Notes under the pieces: generated by a model
Seen by the model: the letters and a program-made list of their open reading frames with translations, nothing else
The model's database searches: none
What the model was told of the DNA's origin: nothing
In this document: positions 53,290 through 62,607 of the stretch, piece by piece
Numbering within the stretch: the first letter of the stretch is position 1
How the letters are laid out: every line of letters begins with the position of its first letter
Assembly: GCA_019075905.1 (NCBI GenBank)
Contig: JAGXAM010000002.1
Span: forward strand, 179,177-243,176
DNA from: Hyphomicrobiales bacterium
Lineage (GTDB): Bacteria > Pseudomonadota > Alphaproteobacteria > Rhizobiales > Beijerinckiaceae
Direction: 5' to 3'
Length of the DNA stretch: 64,000 nucleotides
Program-made: the position numbers and the translations under genes

Positions 53290-54375
53290 TTACGGCGTGA
53301 CGCGGACATTCTGGGTGAGGGAAAGCTCGTTCAGCGTCGTTGCCAGGGCATCGAGCTGCACCAGCAGGCCGATGATGCGCGTGGTATTGGGCGCGCCCTG
53401 CGCCGGCACGCAATAGGAGCTATTGCCGTAATCGACCGAAATCGAGCAAGCGGTCGCTCCGCCCTGATCCAGACGGAACAAGGTATTGTCGACATCATTG
53501 CCGGCTCCCACCGGGTTGCTGTTGGTAAGCTCAATCCGCCCCTGCGGGCCTGCGGCAACGATGTGACCAAGATATTGATAGACTTCGAGTGGCGAGCGGG
53601 CACTGATTTCGAGCTTCACCGGCCCGGTCGGGCTGATATAGCGCACCTGGTCGGGATCGAGCCCGGTCGGCTTGTTTTCGCCGCAGACCGGCGCGACGCC
53701 TGCCAGCGAAGCATGTGCCAGCTCCGGCTCGAAACACACCCGTGATGCCGCCTTCTTGCCGGGCACCGGCTCGCTCACCAGCCCATAGCGCAGGGCCAGT
53801 TGCAGATATTTCTGGAATTCGGGGAATGTCGCATTGGTCGGGTCGTTGATGGCGACGCTGCGATGGCCATGCTCGAAGCGCGTCACCTTGCCGATGAACA
53901 GATAAAACAATATTTCGCGCGAGATGCCCTGGGCCGTGAAAAAGCGGATGGCCTCGGGCGAGACCGGATTCAGCATACCCCTGTAAAAATCCTTTGATTC
54001 CAGCACATTGACATCAAACGAGGTTGACCCCGAAAAACCCAGTGTGTTGTTGGCACCCGTGCCACCAGCCCCGCCAAACACGAATTGCTTTTGCAATGGC
54101 AGCTGGTTCGGCCCGAATGTCAGGGTTGGCAGGCCGAAGGCCGAGGTGGTGGCATTGGTGGCGTGCACGGTCGGCACTGTCACAAAATTCAGCGGCATTT
54201 CCTTGGCGGCGCGCACGATATTGGTGACGACCAGCTCATCACGGGCCGATTCGACCGAACGGTCGAGCCGCACCACCTGACTGTTGAAATGATCATTGAC
54301 GGCACAAGATGACAAAGCTGCCATGCCCGCCACAACCAGAGCGGCCCGCCAGGCCGACGCCGTCCGCTGCAACAT
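53290..54375 (-). CDS. Putative lipoprotein, unknown function
   Basis: 361 residues from the ATG at 54375. The N-terminus (MLQRTASAWRAALVVAGMAA) ends in a lipobox LSSC, so the protein is probably lipid-anchored. The rest has Asn/Thr/Gly-rich stretches (VFGGAGGTGANNTLGFSGST) and no motif I recognise. It converges with the SLOG/SLATT gene, 39 bp apart, but transcription is opposite, so membership in that cassette is uncertain. Confidence 0.8.
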   Translation of the reverse strand: MLQRTASAWRAALVVAGMAALSSCAVNDHFNSQVVRLDRSVESARDELVVTNIVRAAKEMPLNFVTVPTVHATNATTSAFGLPTLTFGPNQLPLQKQFVFGGAGGTGANNTLGFSGSTSFDVNVLESKDFYRGMLNPVSPEAIRFFTAQGISREILFYLFIGKVTRFEHGHRSVAINDPTNATFPEFQKYLQLALRYGLVSEPVPGKKAASRVCFEPELAHASLAGVAPVCGENKPTGLDPDQVRYISPTGPVKLEISARSPLEVYQYLGHIVAAGPQGRIELTNSNPVGAGNDVDNTLFRLDQGGATACSISVDYGNSSYCVPAQGAPNTTRIIGLLVQLDALATTLNELSLTQNVRVTP

Positions 54376-54614
54376 GTAAGCCCCCCGACCCATCCATTCC
54401 AGTCAGGCAAGCAAACCAGAGTTACGGGCGACAAGCAAGGATTTATTAAGGATTTGCCGCCGAAGCGCGCAAATTTCAGCAATCATTTCAGGGCAAGAGC
54501 CGCAAAGGGGCGTGACGCGGTGCAAACTATGGCGCAACTCATTCACCCGCGCAGGATGAATGAGCGACAAGTGTGTCAGCGCGCCGGTTTTTGCGGGGGC
54601 GAGCGCGCCCCGGC

Positions 54615-57311
54615 TCAGGCCGTGCGGCGTTTCGGCCTGGCCTTGAGCTCGCCAGCGCCGCTGGTGACCCGCTGCGCATAGGGGCTGCACTGGTATTCCC
54701 GCAGGATGTCCGCGACTTCGTGGCCTGGACGCGCCTTGCTGAACAGGAAGCCCTGCACCTCGCCGCAGCCTTCGGCCCTGAGATAATCGAACTGGACCGA
54801 GGTTTCGACGCCCTCTGCCGTTGTGGAAATGCCGAGACCCTTGGCAAGGCCAAGCACCGCCTTGATGATGGCAGCGGCATCATCATGCTGTTCGAGGCCG
54901 CGCACAAAGCTGCGATCAATCTTGATCTTGTCGAACGGGAAGCTGCGCAGATTGGCGAGCGAGGAATAGCCGGTGCCGAAATCATCCATGGCGATGCGCA
55001 CGCCCATGGCTTTGATTTCCGAAAGGATGTTGAGATTGCCGACAGTATCCCGCAGCAACAGCGATTCCGTCACTTCAAGCTCCAGCCGCTGCGGCTGCAG
55101 GCCCGATGCACGCAGGTTCTCGCGCACCACTTCCGCGAAATTCTGGTCGCGGAACTGCGAGGGCGAGAGATTGACGGCCACGCGCAAATTCCCCGGCCAG
55201 CCGGCCGCGTCATGGCAAGCGCGCTTGAGCACCCATTCGCCGATGCGCGGAATGAGACCACCCTCTTCGGCAACCGGGATGAAATCATCGGGCTGGACCA
55301 GGCCGCGCACCGGGTGTTGCCAGCGCAACAGGGCTTCCATACCCACGATCTCGCCGCTGTTGGTATTCACAAGCGGTTGATAATAAACCCGCATTTCCCC
55401 GTTTTGCAGAGCACTGCGCAGGTCCATCTCCAGCATGCGGCGCGCCTCGGCGGCCGCATCCATCTCTTCCTTGAAGAAGCAGAATGTATCGCGACCGTTG
55501 GATTTGGCCTGATAAAGCGCCAGATCGGCGTTTTTCATGAGGGCATCGACATTGACGGCGCGCGCGCCCCTCACCATGTCTATACCGACGCTGGTGGTGA
55601 CCCGAACCGAGTGCCCGGCAAGGTCGAACGGCTTGCTGACAGCGGAAATGATGCGCAAGGCGAGATCGGAAGCATAAGACGCATCTTCCAGTTCCAGGAT
55701 GATGGCGAATTCATCGCCACCGAGCCGCGCAGCCGTTTCACCCTCGCGAATGACCGAGCGCAAACGGGCCGCCACCTGCATGAGCAGTTCATCGCCGATC
55801 GGGTGGCCGAGCGTGTCATTGACCAGTTTGAAACGATCGATGTCCAGGCACATCAAGGCCAGCGTCCGGTCGCTCTTGCTCACCCGATGCGCGACTTCGT
55901 CGAGCGTGCGGCGGAAGGCATTGCGGTTGCACAGACCCGTCAGGGAATCATGATAGGCGAGGTGCTGGATACGCCGCTCGCGCTGCTTGAGCTCCGAGAC
56001 ATCGGTATAAAGAATGACGGTGCTGCCGTCATCGGTGCGATGCTCGCTGACCATCATCCAGCGGTCATCGGAAAGATGCCGCTCGACGATCATGCGCCCG
56101 TTTTCGCGATGGCGGCGGCGGGCGGCGCCATCATTGAACGCCTCCGGCAGCACCAGCGCCCGGTTGGCAAAGGCTTCATGTTCGAGCCGGGCAAATTCCT
56201 CGTAGGAGCAGCCCGGAACCACTGAGGTCCTGAATTCCGGGAACAATTCGTAAAAGTGGGAATTGGCCAGCAGCAGCCGGTCGCCGGCATCAAACATCAA
56301 GAAGGCCTGCGACAGGCTCTCGATAATATTCGAGCGTGTGCGGCTTTCCGCGAGGGCTGCGGCCAGTTCGGCCTGCTTGATGCGGTTGGCATCGAGGATA
56401 ACCCCGGTCCACAGCACGGATCCATCCGGCTTGCGCTCGGGGCGCGCCATGGCATGGGTGAAGCGAACGCCGCCATCCGGCAGCCGGATCATGGCTTCGA
56501 CATCCCAGGTCGAGAGGTTTTTCGAGGCCTCGATCAATTTCTCGCGGAAGCTGTCCCGGTAATCGGGATCATAATGCGCAAATAGCGCCTGCGGATCATT
56601 GAGGATCTGATCGGGTTCGACACCAAAAAATTCACGGGCGCTTTCGGAAATATAGGTATAGCAGATCTCGCCCGTGGCACTGACCCGGCGCTGGTAGACC
56701 ACTCCGGGGATGGCCTTCGAGATCATGTTCAGCGTGTGATCGCTGGCCATCACGGAATTCTTGTCCAGGGCGACCCGCAAACCAAGCCCGACGCCTTGGG
56801 CAACCGCAGCCAGAAACCCGTAGTCTTCGTGGAAATTGTCATCATTGCCATGGCGGTAGAGCGCGATCGCCCCGCGCAGCCTGCCATCCTGGAACGGCAC
56901 CGCCGTAAAGGCCGACCAGCCGGCCATCATGGCGCGGACCGTGTGATCGCGATGGGCGCGCGAGGCGCGCAGGGCCGGAATGATCTTGATATCCTGATCG
57001 AGGGCCACGTCCCACAGCGGGTCGTCATGCACGGATTGCGCCTCGGCTTGCGGTGCAAAGCCGTTGCCGGCGACAAAATGCGATGGCACGGCACCCGGCC
57101 CGGCTGCTTCCGGCAGCACCAGAATCCGGCAAGCAGCGGAGTCACGCCTTGATTCAACCAGCGATTTGATGGCTTCCAGCAGCGACGCCATATCGCTCGC
57201 CTCCAGAGCCATCCGGCAAACGGCCGTCAACACTTCCGCTATGCTGACACTGGTGGCTGTATCGCGTTGCTCCTGGAGCGGGGCCACAGATTTATTGGTT
57301 GATGATCGCAT
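54615..57311 (-). CDS. GAF-PAS-PAS-GGDEF-EAL c-di-GMP protein
   Basis: 898 residues. A GAF-like domain (about 30-180) is followed by two PAS-like modules (about 195-310 and 325-440), GGDEF (about 450-615) and EAL (about 625-885). GGDEF is intact at 531-535, but the inhibitory RxxD site is RxxE (Arg522-Glu525). The EAL domain keeps MEALLRW, YYQP, AVNLSPSQF, EVTES, DDFGTGYSSL, KIDRSFV and AEGVET, so phosphodiesterase activity is likely. Its start overlaps the upstream binding-protein stop by 20 bp. Probably cytoplasmic output of the operon. Confidence 0.93.
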   Translation of the reverse strand: MRSSTNKSVAPLQEQRDTATSVSIAEVLTAVCRMALEASDMASLLEAIKSLVESRRDSAACRILVLPEAAGPGAVPSHFVAGNGFAPQAEAQSVHDDPLWDVALDQDIKIIPALRASRAHRDHTVRAMMAGWSAFTAVPFQDGRLRGAIALYRHGNDDNFHEDYGFLAAVAQGVGLGLRVALDKNSVMASDHTLNMISKAIPGVVYQRRVSATGEICYTYISESAREFFGVEPDQILNDPQALFAHYDPDYRDSFREKLIEASKNLSTWDVEAMIRLPDGGVRFTHAMARPERKPDGSVLWTGVILDANRIKQAELAAALAESRTRSNIIESLSQAFLMFDAGDRLLLANSHFYELFPEFRTSVVPGCSYEEFARLEHEAFANRALVLPEAFNDGAARRRHRENGRMIVERHLSDDRWMMVSEHRTDDGSTVILYTDVSELKQRERRIQHLAYHDSLTGLCNRNAFRRTLDEVAHRVSKSDRTLALMCLDIDRFKLVNDTLGHPIGDELLMQVAARLRSVIREGETAARLGGDEFAIILELEDASYASDLALRIISAVSKPFDLAGHSVRVTTSVGIDMVRGARAVNVDALMKNADLALYQAKSNGRDTFCFFKEEMDAAAEARRMLEMDLRSALQNGEMRVYYQPLVNTNSGEIVGMEALLRWQHPVRGLVQPDDFIPVAEEGGLIPRIGEWVLKRACHDAAGWPGNLRVAVNLSPSQFRDQNFAEVVRENLRASGLQPQRLELEVTESLLLRDTVGNLNILSEIKAMGVRIAMDDFGTGYSSLANLRSFPFDKIKIDRSFVRGLEQHDDAAAIIKAVLGLAKGLGISTTAEGVETSVQFDYLRAEGCGEVQGFLFSKARPGHEVADILREYQCSPYAQRVTSGAGELKARPKRRTA

Positions 57312-58530
57312 TTTTAGCTCCAGCGGGAACTCGTGTTGAAATCAGTTGTCTGTTGATATTGACGCCATCTGCGCGCACCAGTTTCCCGTCATAGTCGTAG
57401 ACAGTGGTTGCGCTTTCGAAGAAGCTAAACGGAATTCTTAAATCAATTGCTTTTGCCTTACGAAAATTGATGGCAATGTCAGGTGGCGATACAACCCCTA
57501 CTTTCAATTTACCAACACTGGTTGGGTCTTTTAGGACTTTGCTAACGTAAATCGCAGCGAGATGCGCGTTGCTTTCAAAAGAGACGCCAACCGAAAGCAC
57601 GGCGCTGTCGTCGCCAGGGCGCACCACCTCCGGCACAACGCTGATGACTGGCACCTTGTCCGCCATCGAGCTGATGATTTTCAGCTGGTTGAAGATCGCG
57701 GTGCTGCCGGTGATCCAGAACACGCTGTTCTGCAGGGTCGGATCGGTCCGGCGCATGGCCGCAATTGCATGGGACATCATTCCCGGCAGCTGGGCCGGCG
57801 CCGAAGCACCATTGGTGACGGCGAGGCTGAGGGCCCGGATATCGCGGCGATTGAGATATTCGGCCACCGGCTTGGCCTGGGTTTCGACCGCGCTGACATT
57901 GCTGGCGTCCACCAGCACCGCGACATTTTTCAGATGCGGGCGCAGTTGCAGCAGGTAGCCAACCTGCGCATCTATCGGCATATTCAGCGAGGTGAAGGCA
58001 AAATTGGTTCCCGAGCCATATTCGTAGCTGGGCGTCTGTTTCAGGATGACCGGATCCTTGGAGCAAACGGTGATGACCGGCAGCTTGCCGTCGCGGTAGT
58101 TCTTCAACATCAACGAGGTCGTGTCGGACCCCATGGCCACGATGGCCTTGGTGCCATCAGTTTCAGCCGCCTTGACGGCCGCCATCGCGGTGTCGGGCTG
58201 TGAGCCATAATAAACCACGTCGAGACGCAACCGGAGACGCTTTTCGTCAAAAATTGTCAGCATCTCGGAAATGGCGACATCATAGGCGGTGGATTTTTGC
58301 GCATAGAGCACCAGCACCCTGGTCAAGGCATTGCCATGAAAGCCGATGGCATTGATCTTCACGTGATCAGGGCTGATGACGGTGAAATCCCACGTATTGG
58401 TCAATTCCTGCTTGAAATTGAACCAGGGCGGCATTTTCGAATTAAGCACCGGCATGGCCAGCGAGGTCGAACCCAGCAGTCCGCTGCCCGCAATCGCCAG
58501 GAACCCGCGCCGCGAGAAATGTTTCAGCAT
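57292..58530 (-). CDS. ABC_sub_bind-type periplasmic binding protein
   Basis: 412 residues from the ATG at 58530, overlapping the MFS stop (TGATG) after GGAG. A Tat-type signal (KHFSRRGFLAIAGSGLLGST) leads a two-lobed binding fold: TRVLVLYAQKSTAYDVAISE, then GTKAIVAMGSDTTSLMLKNY, LPVITVCSKDPVI and PVISVVPEVVRPGDDSAVLS. No permease or ATPase gene is near. Such orphan proteins often feed sensors. Here the neighbours are an MFS-sensor fusion and a c-di-GMP protein. Confidence 0.85.
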   Translation of the reverse strand: MLKHFSRRGFLAIAGSGLLGSTSLAMPVLNSKMPPWFNFKQELTNTWDFTVISPDHVKINAIGFHGNALTRVLVLYAQKSTAYDVAISEMLTIFDEKRLRLRLDVVYYGSQPDTAMAAVKAAETDGTKAIVAMGSDTTSLMLKNYRDGKLPVITVCSKDPVILKQTPSYEYGSGTNFAFTSLNMPIDAQVGYLLQLRPHLKNVAVLVDASNVSAVETQAKPVAEYLNRRDIRALSLAVTNGASAPAQLPGMMSHAIAAMRRTDPTLQNSVFWITGSTAIFNQLKIISSMADKVPVISVVPEVVRPGDDSAVLSVGVSFESNAHLAAIYVSKVLKDPTSVGKLKVGVVSPPDIAINFRKAKAIDLRIPFSFFESATTVYDYDGKLVRADGVNINRQLISTRVPAGAKNAIINQ

Positions 58531-60941
58531 CAACGAATCTCCGCAGGATAACCGGAATGGTTGGAATTATCTGAAGTGATGATGAAGCACATGCCGAGCA
58601 CCACCGCGGCGACCGCCACCCAATAGAGAGCTGACCAGGTGCTGGCATTCAGCAGCAGAATCTGGCTCATCAGCAACGGCCCGGAGACGTGGCCGACCCT
58701 TTCGAGCAGCCGGTAGGTTGCGGCAACGCGGGCAGCGCCGACGCGCCCGGCTATGGGCGCATTCGCGACATTGGTGACGATAGGCGCATTGATCAGGCCA
58801 TGGGCGCTGCCAAGACTGATGATACCGACAACTATGAAGGCCGTCGTCATCACCACGCCCGACTGCCCCGACAAGGCATGCAGGGCAGAGGGGGCAACAT
58901 CGCCGGCATAACCCATGACGAACAGGCCGACGCTGCTCAGCATCGAGCCAACCAGCAGAATGCCTTCAGCACTGCCCGACTTGTCGACATAGCGTGAGAC
59001 GAGGTGACTGACGATCACGACACAGGCCGCATAGACCATGGTGAGCTGACCGATATCCTCCAGGGCGTAGCCGGACTTGCGCAGCAGCAACGGCATGGCG
59101 AAGAGCACGACACCCGTCATGATCGCCTTGGCCGGCACGCCGATGAAGGCCATGGACCGGAAAAACTGGAAATCGCGGATGATCGCCCAGGTTTCGCGCC
59201 AGCCACCTTCTGCATAGCCGGCGAGTTCCACACCCTTGGGCATGCGCAGATCGGGCACGATGCCGAGCGTGTAGATGCAGGTCAACAGGGCCAGCGCCCC
59301 GGCCAGCAGGAACACCCCCTCGATACCAAGGTTGGTGACCAGCAGTGAACCAATCGCCATGCCAGCCAATGTCCCCGCCTGGAAGCCGAACACGATGATG
59401 CTCGCCGCCTGGGTGCGCTGGTTGCTGCGAGCGAGGTTCAGCGCAAAACTCTGCACACCGATGAACAGGATGCCCTGGCCAAAGCCGGCAATGGCACGCA
59501 CGACCACCAGCACATAGAAGGTCGGGTCGATCCCCAGCGCAACATAGCTGAGCGCGCAAAGGAGCAAGCCCGCGATCATCAGCGAACGCGGGCCAAAGCG
59601 CCGCTCAAGCGAAATCGCCACGATCAGGGCGAGCGCAAAGCAAGCGTAATAGACCATGAACGGCGTGGTGGCATAGGTGATCGGCACGCCCTGTGCCATC
59701 GCCAGCGACTGGGCAAAATGCGGCAAGACCGGATAGGACAGGCTCTCGACGAACACCGCCAGAAAATAGGCCGGTTTGATCAGGCGCGTCGCGGCGGAAT
59801 CAATGCCGGCTAAAGGCTCCGAGCCCTGGCTGCGGCTCTGCGCACTTTTCTCGCGCAGCGCCCGGCCGAGTTCCATGAACAGGCTGGCGATCAGTCCGGA
59901 GGCAATGAACAGGGCCGCGAAGTTCTTGGCGTTGCGACCTATCTGCCAATAAATCATACTTCGCGGGATTTGCACCATCAGGCTGATGACATGCTTGGCA
60001 TGGGCTTTCGACAAGGGCAGATTGATCAGCAGCATCCCGCTTTTGGGTGCCCAGTTCGATCCGACCGCGGCATTGTCGGTACGCACCAGTATTTTGTTGT
60101 CCGACACCAGTTCGACGTCACTGACATCGGGGTTCAGCTTGCGGTAATTGTTCAAAATGGCGGAAACGCCAACAAACCGGCTGTAGTCGAGCCGCAGCTG
60201 CGGCACGTCATCGAGCCTTGCGCCAAGCACGGCCGCGACCGACTGCGCCTTGGCCTGGGCGCTGCCCGAATAGACCGAAATCATGCTCCAGATGACGGCG
60301 CCGGCCACGAGAAGATAGACGCCTGCATAGACAAAGCTCAGCTTGCGATAAACCGACTGCCCCTCTTCCACATGTAGGAACAGCGTATAGAACGCGAACA
60401 CCAGCGAGGCGATGAGACCAAACACGATCAGCGGCTTGAAGGCCTCGACAACCGTCTTGTCGATCAGGGCCTTGCGCATCGAAATCGACAATGTGCCGAC
60501 CTTTTCGAACTTGCTGCGCAGAGGCACGTTGAGTTGGATGGAATCGTGCTGGGAATTGAAGTTCATTTTGTCGCCAGCACCAACCCCGCGCAACGGCATC
60601 GGGCTCGGCTGGGCGGCGCCGACATTGAACACCAGATTGTCAGCCGTATCGCGGACGGCAATGCCGGAAATCGACGGGTCCGTGGACATGATCGACTGCG
60701 ACACCTGGCCAAAGCCGGCAAACTGATGCAGCGGCAGCCCGGCATGCAGATAGGATTCAAGCGTGCCTTGAATGAGTTCGGCCTGGCCGGTGAGTTTGTC
60801 GCTTTGGAACTGTTCGTTCGTGCGACGCGCTTCACCAAATGCGACATAGAGCAAAAGACAAATCGACAAAGCGCTTACGATAAACATCGTAAGCGCGTCG
60901 ACGTAATTCAGTCGCAATGTGGTGGCTGTTTTATTTTTCAT
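58530..60941 (-). CDS. MFS transporter fused to two extracytoplasmic sensor-like modules
   Basis: 803 residues. A first helix (about 15-35), a periplasmic stretch (36-168) ending in another helix (169-189), a third helix (203-223), a second periplasmic stretch (224-339) and a fourth (340-356) form two sensor-like modules. Residues about 388-790 are a 12-helix MFS domain with ISLERRFGPRSLMIAGLLLC and VRAIAGFGQGILFIGVQSFA. The segment LIQGTLESYLHAGLPLHQFA resembles Cache or similar ligand domains. A transporter with built-in sensing is unusual. Confidence 0.8.
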   Translation of the reverse strand: MKNKTATTLRLNYVDALTMFIVSALSICLLLYVAFGEARRTNEQFQSDKLTGQAELIQGTLESYLHAGLPLHQFAGFGQVSQSIMSTDPSISGIAVRDTADNLVFNVGAAQPSPMPLRGVGAGDKMNFNSQHDSIQLNVPLRSKFEKVGTLSISMRKALIDKTVVEAFKPLIVFGLIASLVFAFYTLFLHVEEGQSVYRKLSFVYAGVYLLVAGAVIWSMISVYSGSAQAKAQSVAAVLGARLDDVPQLRLDYSRFVGVSAILNNYRKLNPDVSDVELVSDNKILVRTDNAAVGSNWAPKSGMLLINLPLSKAHAKHVISLMVQIPRSMIYWQIGRNAKNFAALFIASGLIASLFMELGRALREKSAQSRSQGSEPLAGIDSAATRLIKPAYFLAVFVESLSYPVLPHFAQSLAMAQGVPITYATTPFMVYYACFALALIVAISLERRFGPRSLMIAGLLLCALSYVALGIDPTFYVLVVVRAIAGFGQGILFIGVQSFALNLARSNQRTQAASIIVFGFQAGTLAGMAIGSLLVTNLGIEGVFLLAGALALLTCIYTLGIVPDLRMPKGVELAGYAEGGWRETWAIIRDFQFFRSMAFIGVPAKAIMTGVVLFAMPLLLRKSGYALEDIGQLTMVYAACVVIVSHLVSRYVDKSGSAEGILLVGSMLSSVGLFVMGYAGDVAPSALHALSGQSGVVMTTAFIVVGIISLGSAHGLINAPIVTNVANAPIAGRVGAARVAATYRLLERVGHVSGPLLMSQILLLNASTWSALYWVAVAAVVLGMCFIITSDNSNHSGYPAEIR

Positions 60942-60962
60942 TTGCGTGCAACCTTGCAGATT

Positions 60963-62159
60963 TCAAATCAACGACCGCAGCCGTTGCGATGATCCTCTAT
61001 TTTCAGCAAACAAAACATCGATACGATGGGCGATCTGGGAAAATATGAGATCGTCGTAATCCATATTTTCCTCTTCCAGCCCAATGCAGATCAGGCTCGT
61101 CACTGTGTCGCTGGGCGCTTTTAGATCAGGTTTCGGGTTGGCTTCGAGCACGAAAAGATTGCCCTCGGCATCAGCCCGAATATCGAGGCGGATCAGCGCT
61201 TCAATCCCGATTGTCTTGACCACCGCGCGCCCGAGGGCGGCAAGGCGTTCGTAGAGTTCGGGCTCGTCCTGGCGCGACAGCGGACGGGCGCGCTTGTTGG
61301 TGATGGGCTTGACGTCCATTGACGTGAAAATCAGCTCGTCCGGCTCAAGCACGCGTTCCAGAATGGCGAAGGTAAAGGGCTCGGCCAGGCGCTCGATCTT
61401 CCGGCGCCGCGACACCAGCGGGCCGCTGACGGCAACGCAGAATTCCCGCCCGGGGATGAATTGCTCGATCAGGATATAATTGCCACTGACCGCATAGACC
61501 TCCTCGACCTTGGCTTTCAGCTGGTCGGGGCTCGCCACAAAATGCACATTCAGCGAGGCGCGCCCGGACACCGGCTTGACGACATAGCCGGTGGTGCAAC
61601 CGGCAAAGCTGGTCTTGAATTCAGGGTCGAGCACCGGGTTGGCGTGGGAATGGCTCGGATGCCAGATCATGAAAGGCGCCGTCGGCAGCCGCGCCGCGAT
61701 CAGCTGCCGCTTGAAAATGTGCTTGGCGTCGAGAATGGCCGCCATCATCGGATCGTGGCCGACATAGGGAATTCCGAACATTTCCAGCATGGCCGGGCCA
61801 TGGGCAACGGAAGAATGGCCCTGCACGCCACCGCTGTTCATCCACGCCATATGGCTGTCGGCCTCTTTCAGGCTCTTGCCGAGATTCATGTCCTCGGCCA
61901 GCACGGTGACGTCGCGCACACCAAGCCGGCTCAGGGACTGGCCGATGTCGCGGGCCACAGCCTCGTAGCTTTTCCAGGATCGCGTGTTCAGAACCGGGTG
62001 CAGCACCGCACCCTGATTGTCCTTGTTGCCGGCGTAAATTACGGAGACCCGCAACCGCCTGAACATCTTTTCAAGCTGCCGCTGCAATTCATCGACACGC
62101 GCCGTGCGCGACGGGGTTGGCTGCTTGCGCAGATCGAGGGCCTTGGCGGAAGCACGCAT
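60963..62159 (-). CDS. ATP-grasp ligase (D-Ala-D-Ala ligase-like)
   Basis: 398 residues from the ATG at 62159, behind GGAG. The N-terminal pre-ATP-grasp part contains VIYAGNKDNQGAVLHPVLNT. ATP-grasp motifs are GYVVKPVSGRASLNVHFV, YILIEQFIPGREFCVAVSG, LDIRADAEGNLFVLEANPKPD. It should join a carboxylate to an amine via an acyl phosphate. The product is unknown. First gene of the four-gene leftward operon. The MFS fusion starts 21 bp downstream. Confidence 0.88.
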   Translation of the reverse strand: MRASAKALDLRKQPTPSRTARVDELQRQLEKMFRRLRVSVIYAGNKDNQGAVLHPVLNTRSWKSYEAVARDIGQSLSRLGVRDVTVLAEDMNLGKSLKEADSHMAWMNSGGVQGHSSVAHGPAMLEMFGIPYVGHDPMMAAILDAKHIFKRQLIAARLPTAPFMIWHPSHSHANPVLDPEFKTSFAGCTTGYVVKPVSGRASLNVHFVASPDQLKAKVEEVYAVSGNYILIEQFIPGREFCVAVSGPLVSRRRKIERLAEPFTFAILERVLEPDELIFTSMDVKPITNKRARPLSRQDEPELYERLAALGRAVVKTIGIEALIRLDIRADAEGNLFVLEANPKPDLKAPSDTVTSLICIGLEEENMDYDDLIFSQIAHRIDVLFAENRGSSQRLRSLI

Positions 62160-62607
62160 GAAATTACAACTCCAAACACTAGACAACGAAATTTTGGCTT
62201 TCGAGATACGATGCTCGCTTGATCTCCACGCAAAGTTGCACCGAAGCTCTTACAGAGTGTTAAAATCACAAGCGGGCTGTCCAAGCATTACGATTTGCAA
62301 TCTTAAAGTAAGTTTTATATTAAAAATGATTATATGCTAAAATGAAATATAAAAATATTACAAATTCCAGAGGTTATGTTTTAATTCATCATCAATATTT
62401 CGGAAATGAGATAAATATGGTTAACAAACGGTTGTCGGCGCCGCTTTCAATTGCCGCTGCCGGGTCAGAATCCGGCAAAAAGGCCGCGGTCTGTGCCTTG
62501 CGGTGCGGGGCAGGCACGCCTTTGACCCTCGGCATGGCGCATGTTCCGTCGACCCGGACGGGCAATTCATGCTGCTGACCCTGCCCGGGCAGGGACGCCA
62601 GGCAAAC
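62160..62607. other. Intergenic region with an AT-rich segment upstream of the ATP-grasp operon
   Basis: 448 bp without a convincing gene. Bases about 62276-62430 are strongly AT-rich (runs such as TTTTATATTAAAAATGATTA) in a GC-rich chromosome. The side facing the ATP-grasp gene probably holds its promoter. The other end (62431-62607) is GC-rich and holds the palindrome at 62579-62594, just after the truncated EAL gene. The AT-rich part may be a promoter, a nucleoid-protein site or a recently acquired piece. Confidence 0.6.
62579..62594. repeat. Perfect 16-bp palindrome
   Basis: CCCTGCCCGGGCAGGG is a perfect palindrome, 8 bp per arm with no loop. It lies 14 bp downstream of the stop of the truncated EAL gene. 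It could be part of a terminator, but the absence of a loop and T tract makes a protein-binding site as likely. Confidence 0.5.

Noticed and set aside
54573..56225. 550-residue rightward open frame
   Set aside because: Antisense to the GGDEF-EAL gene; composition is that of a shadow frame.
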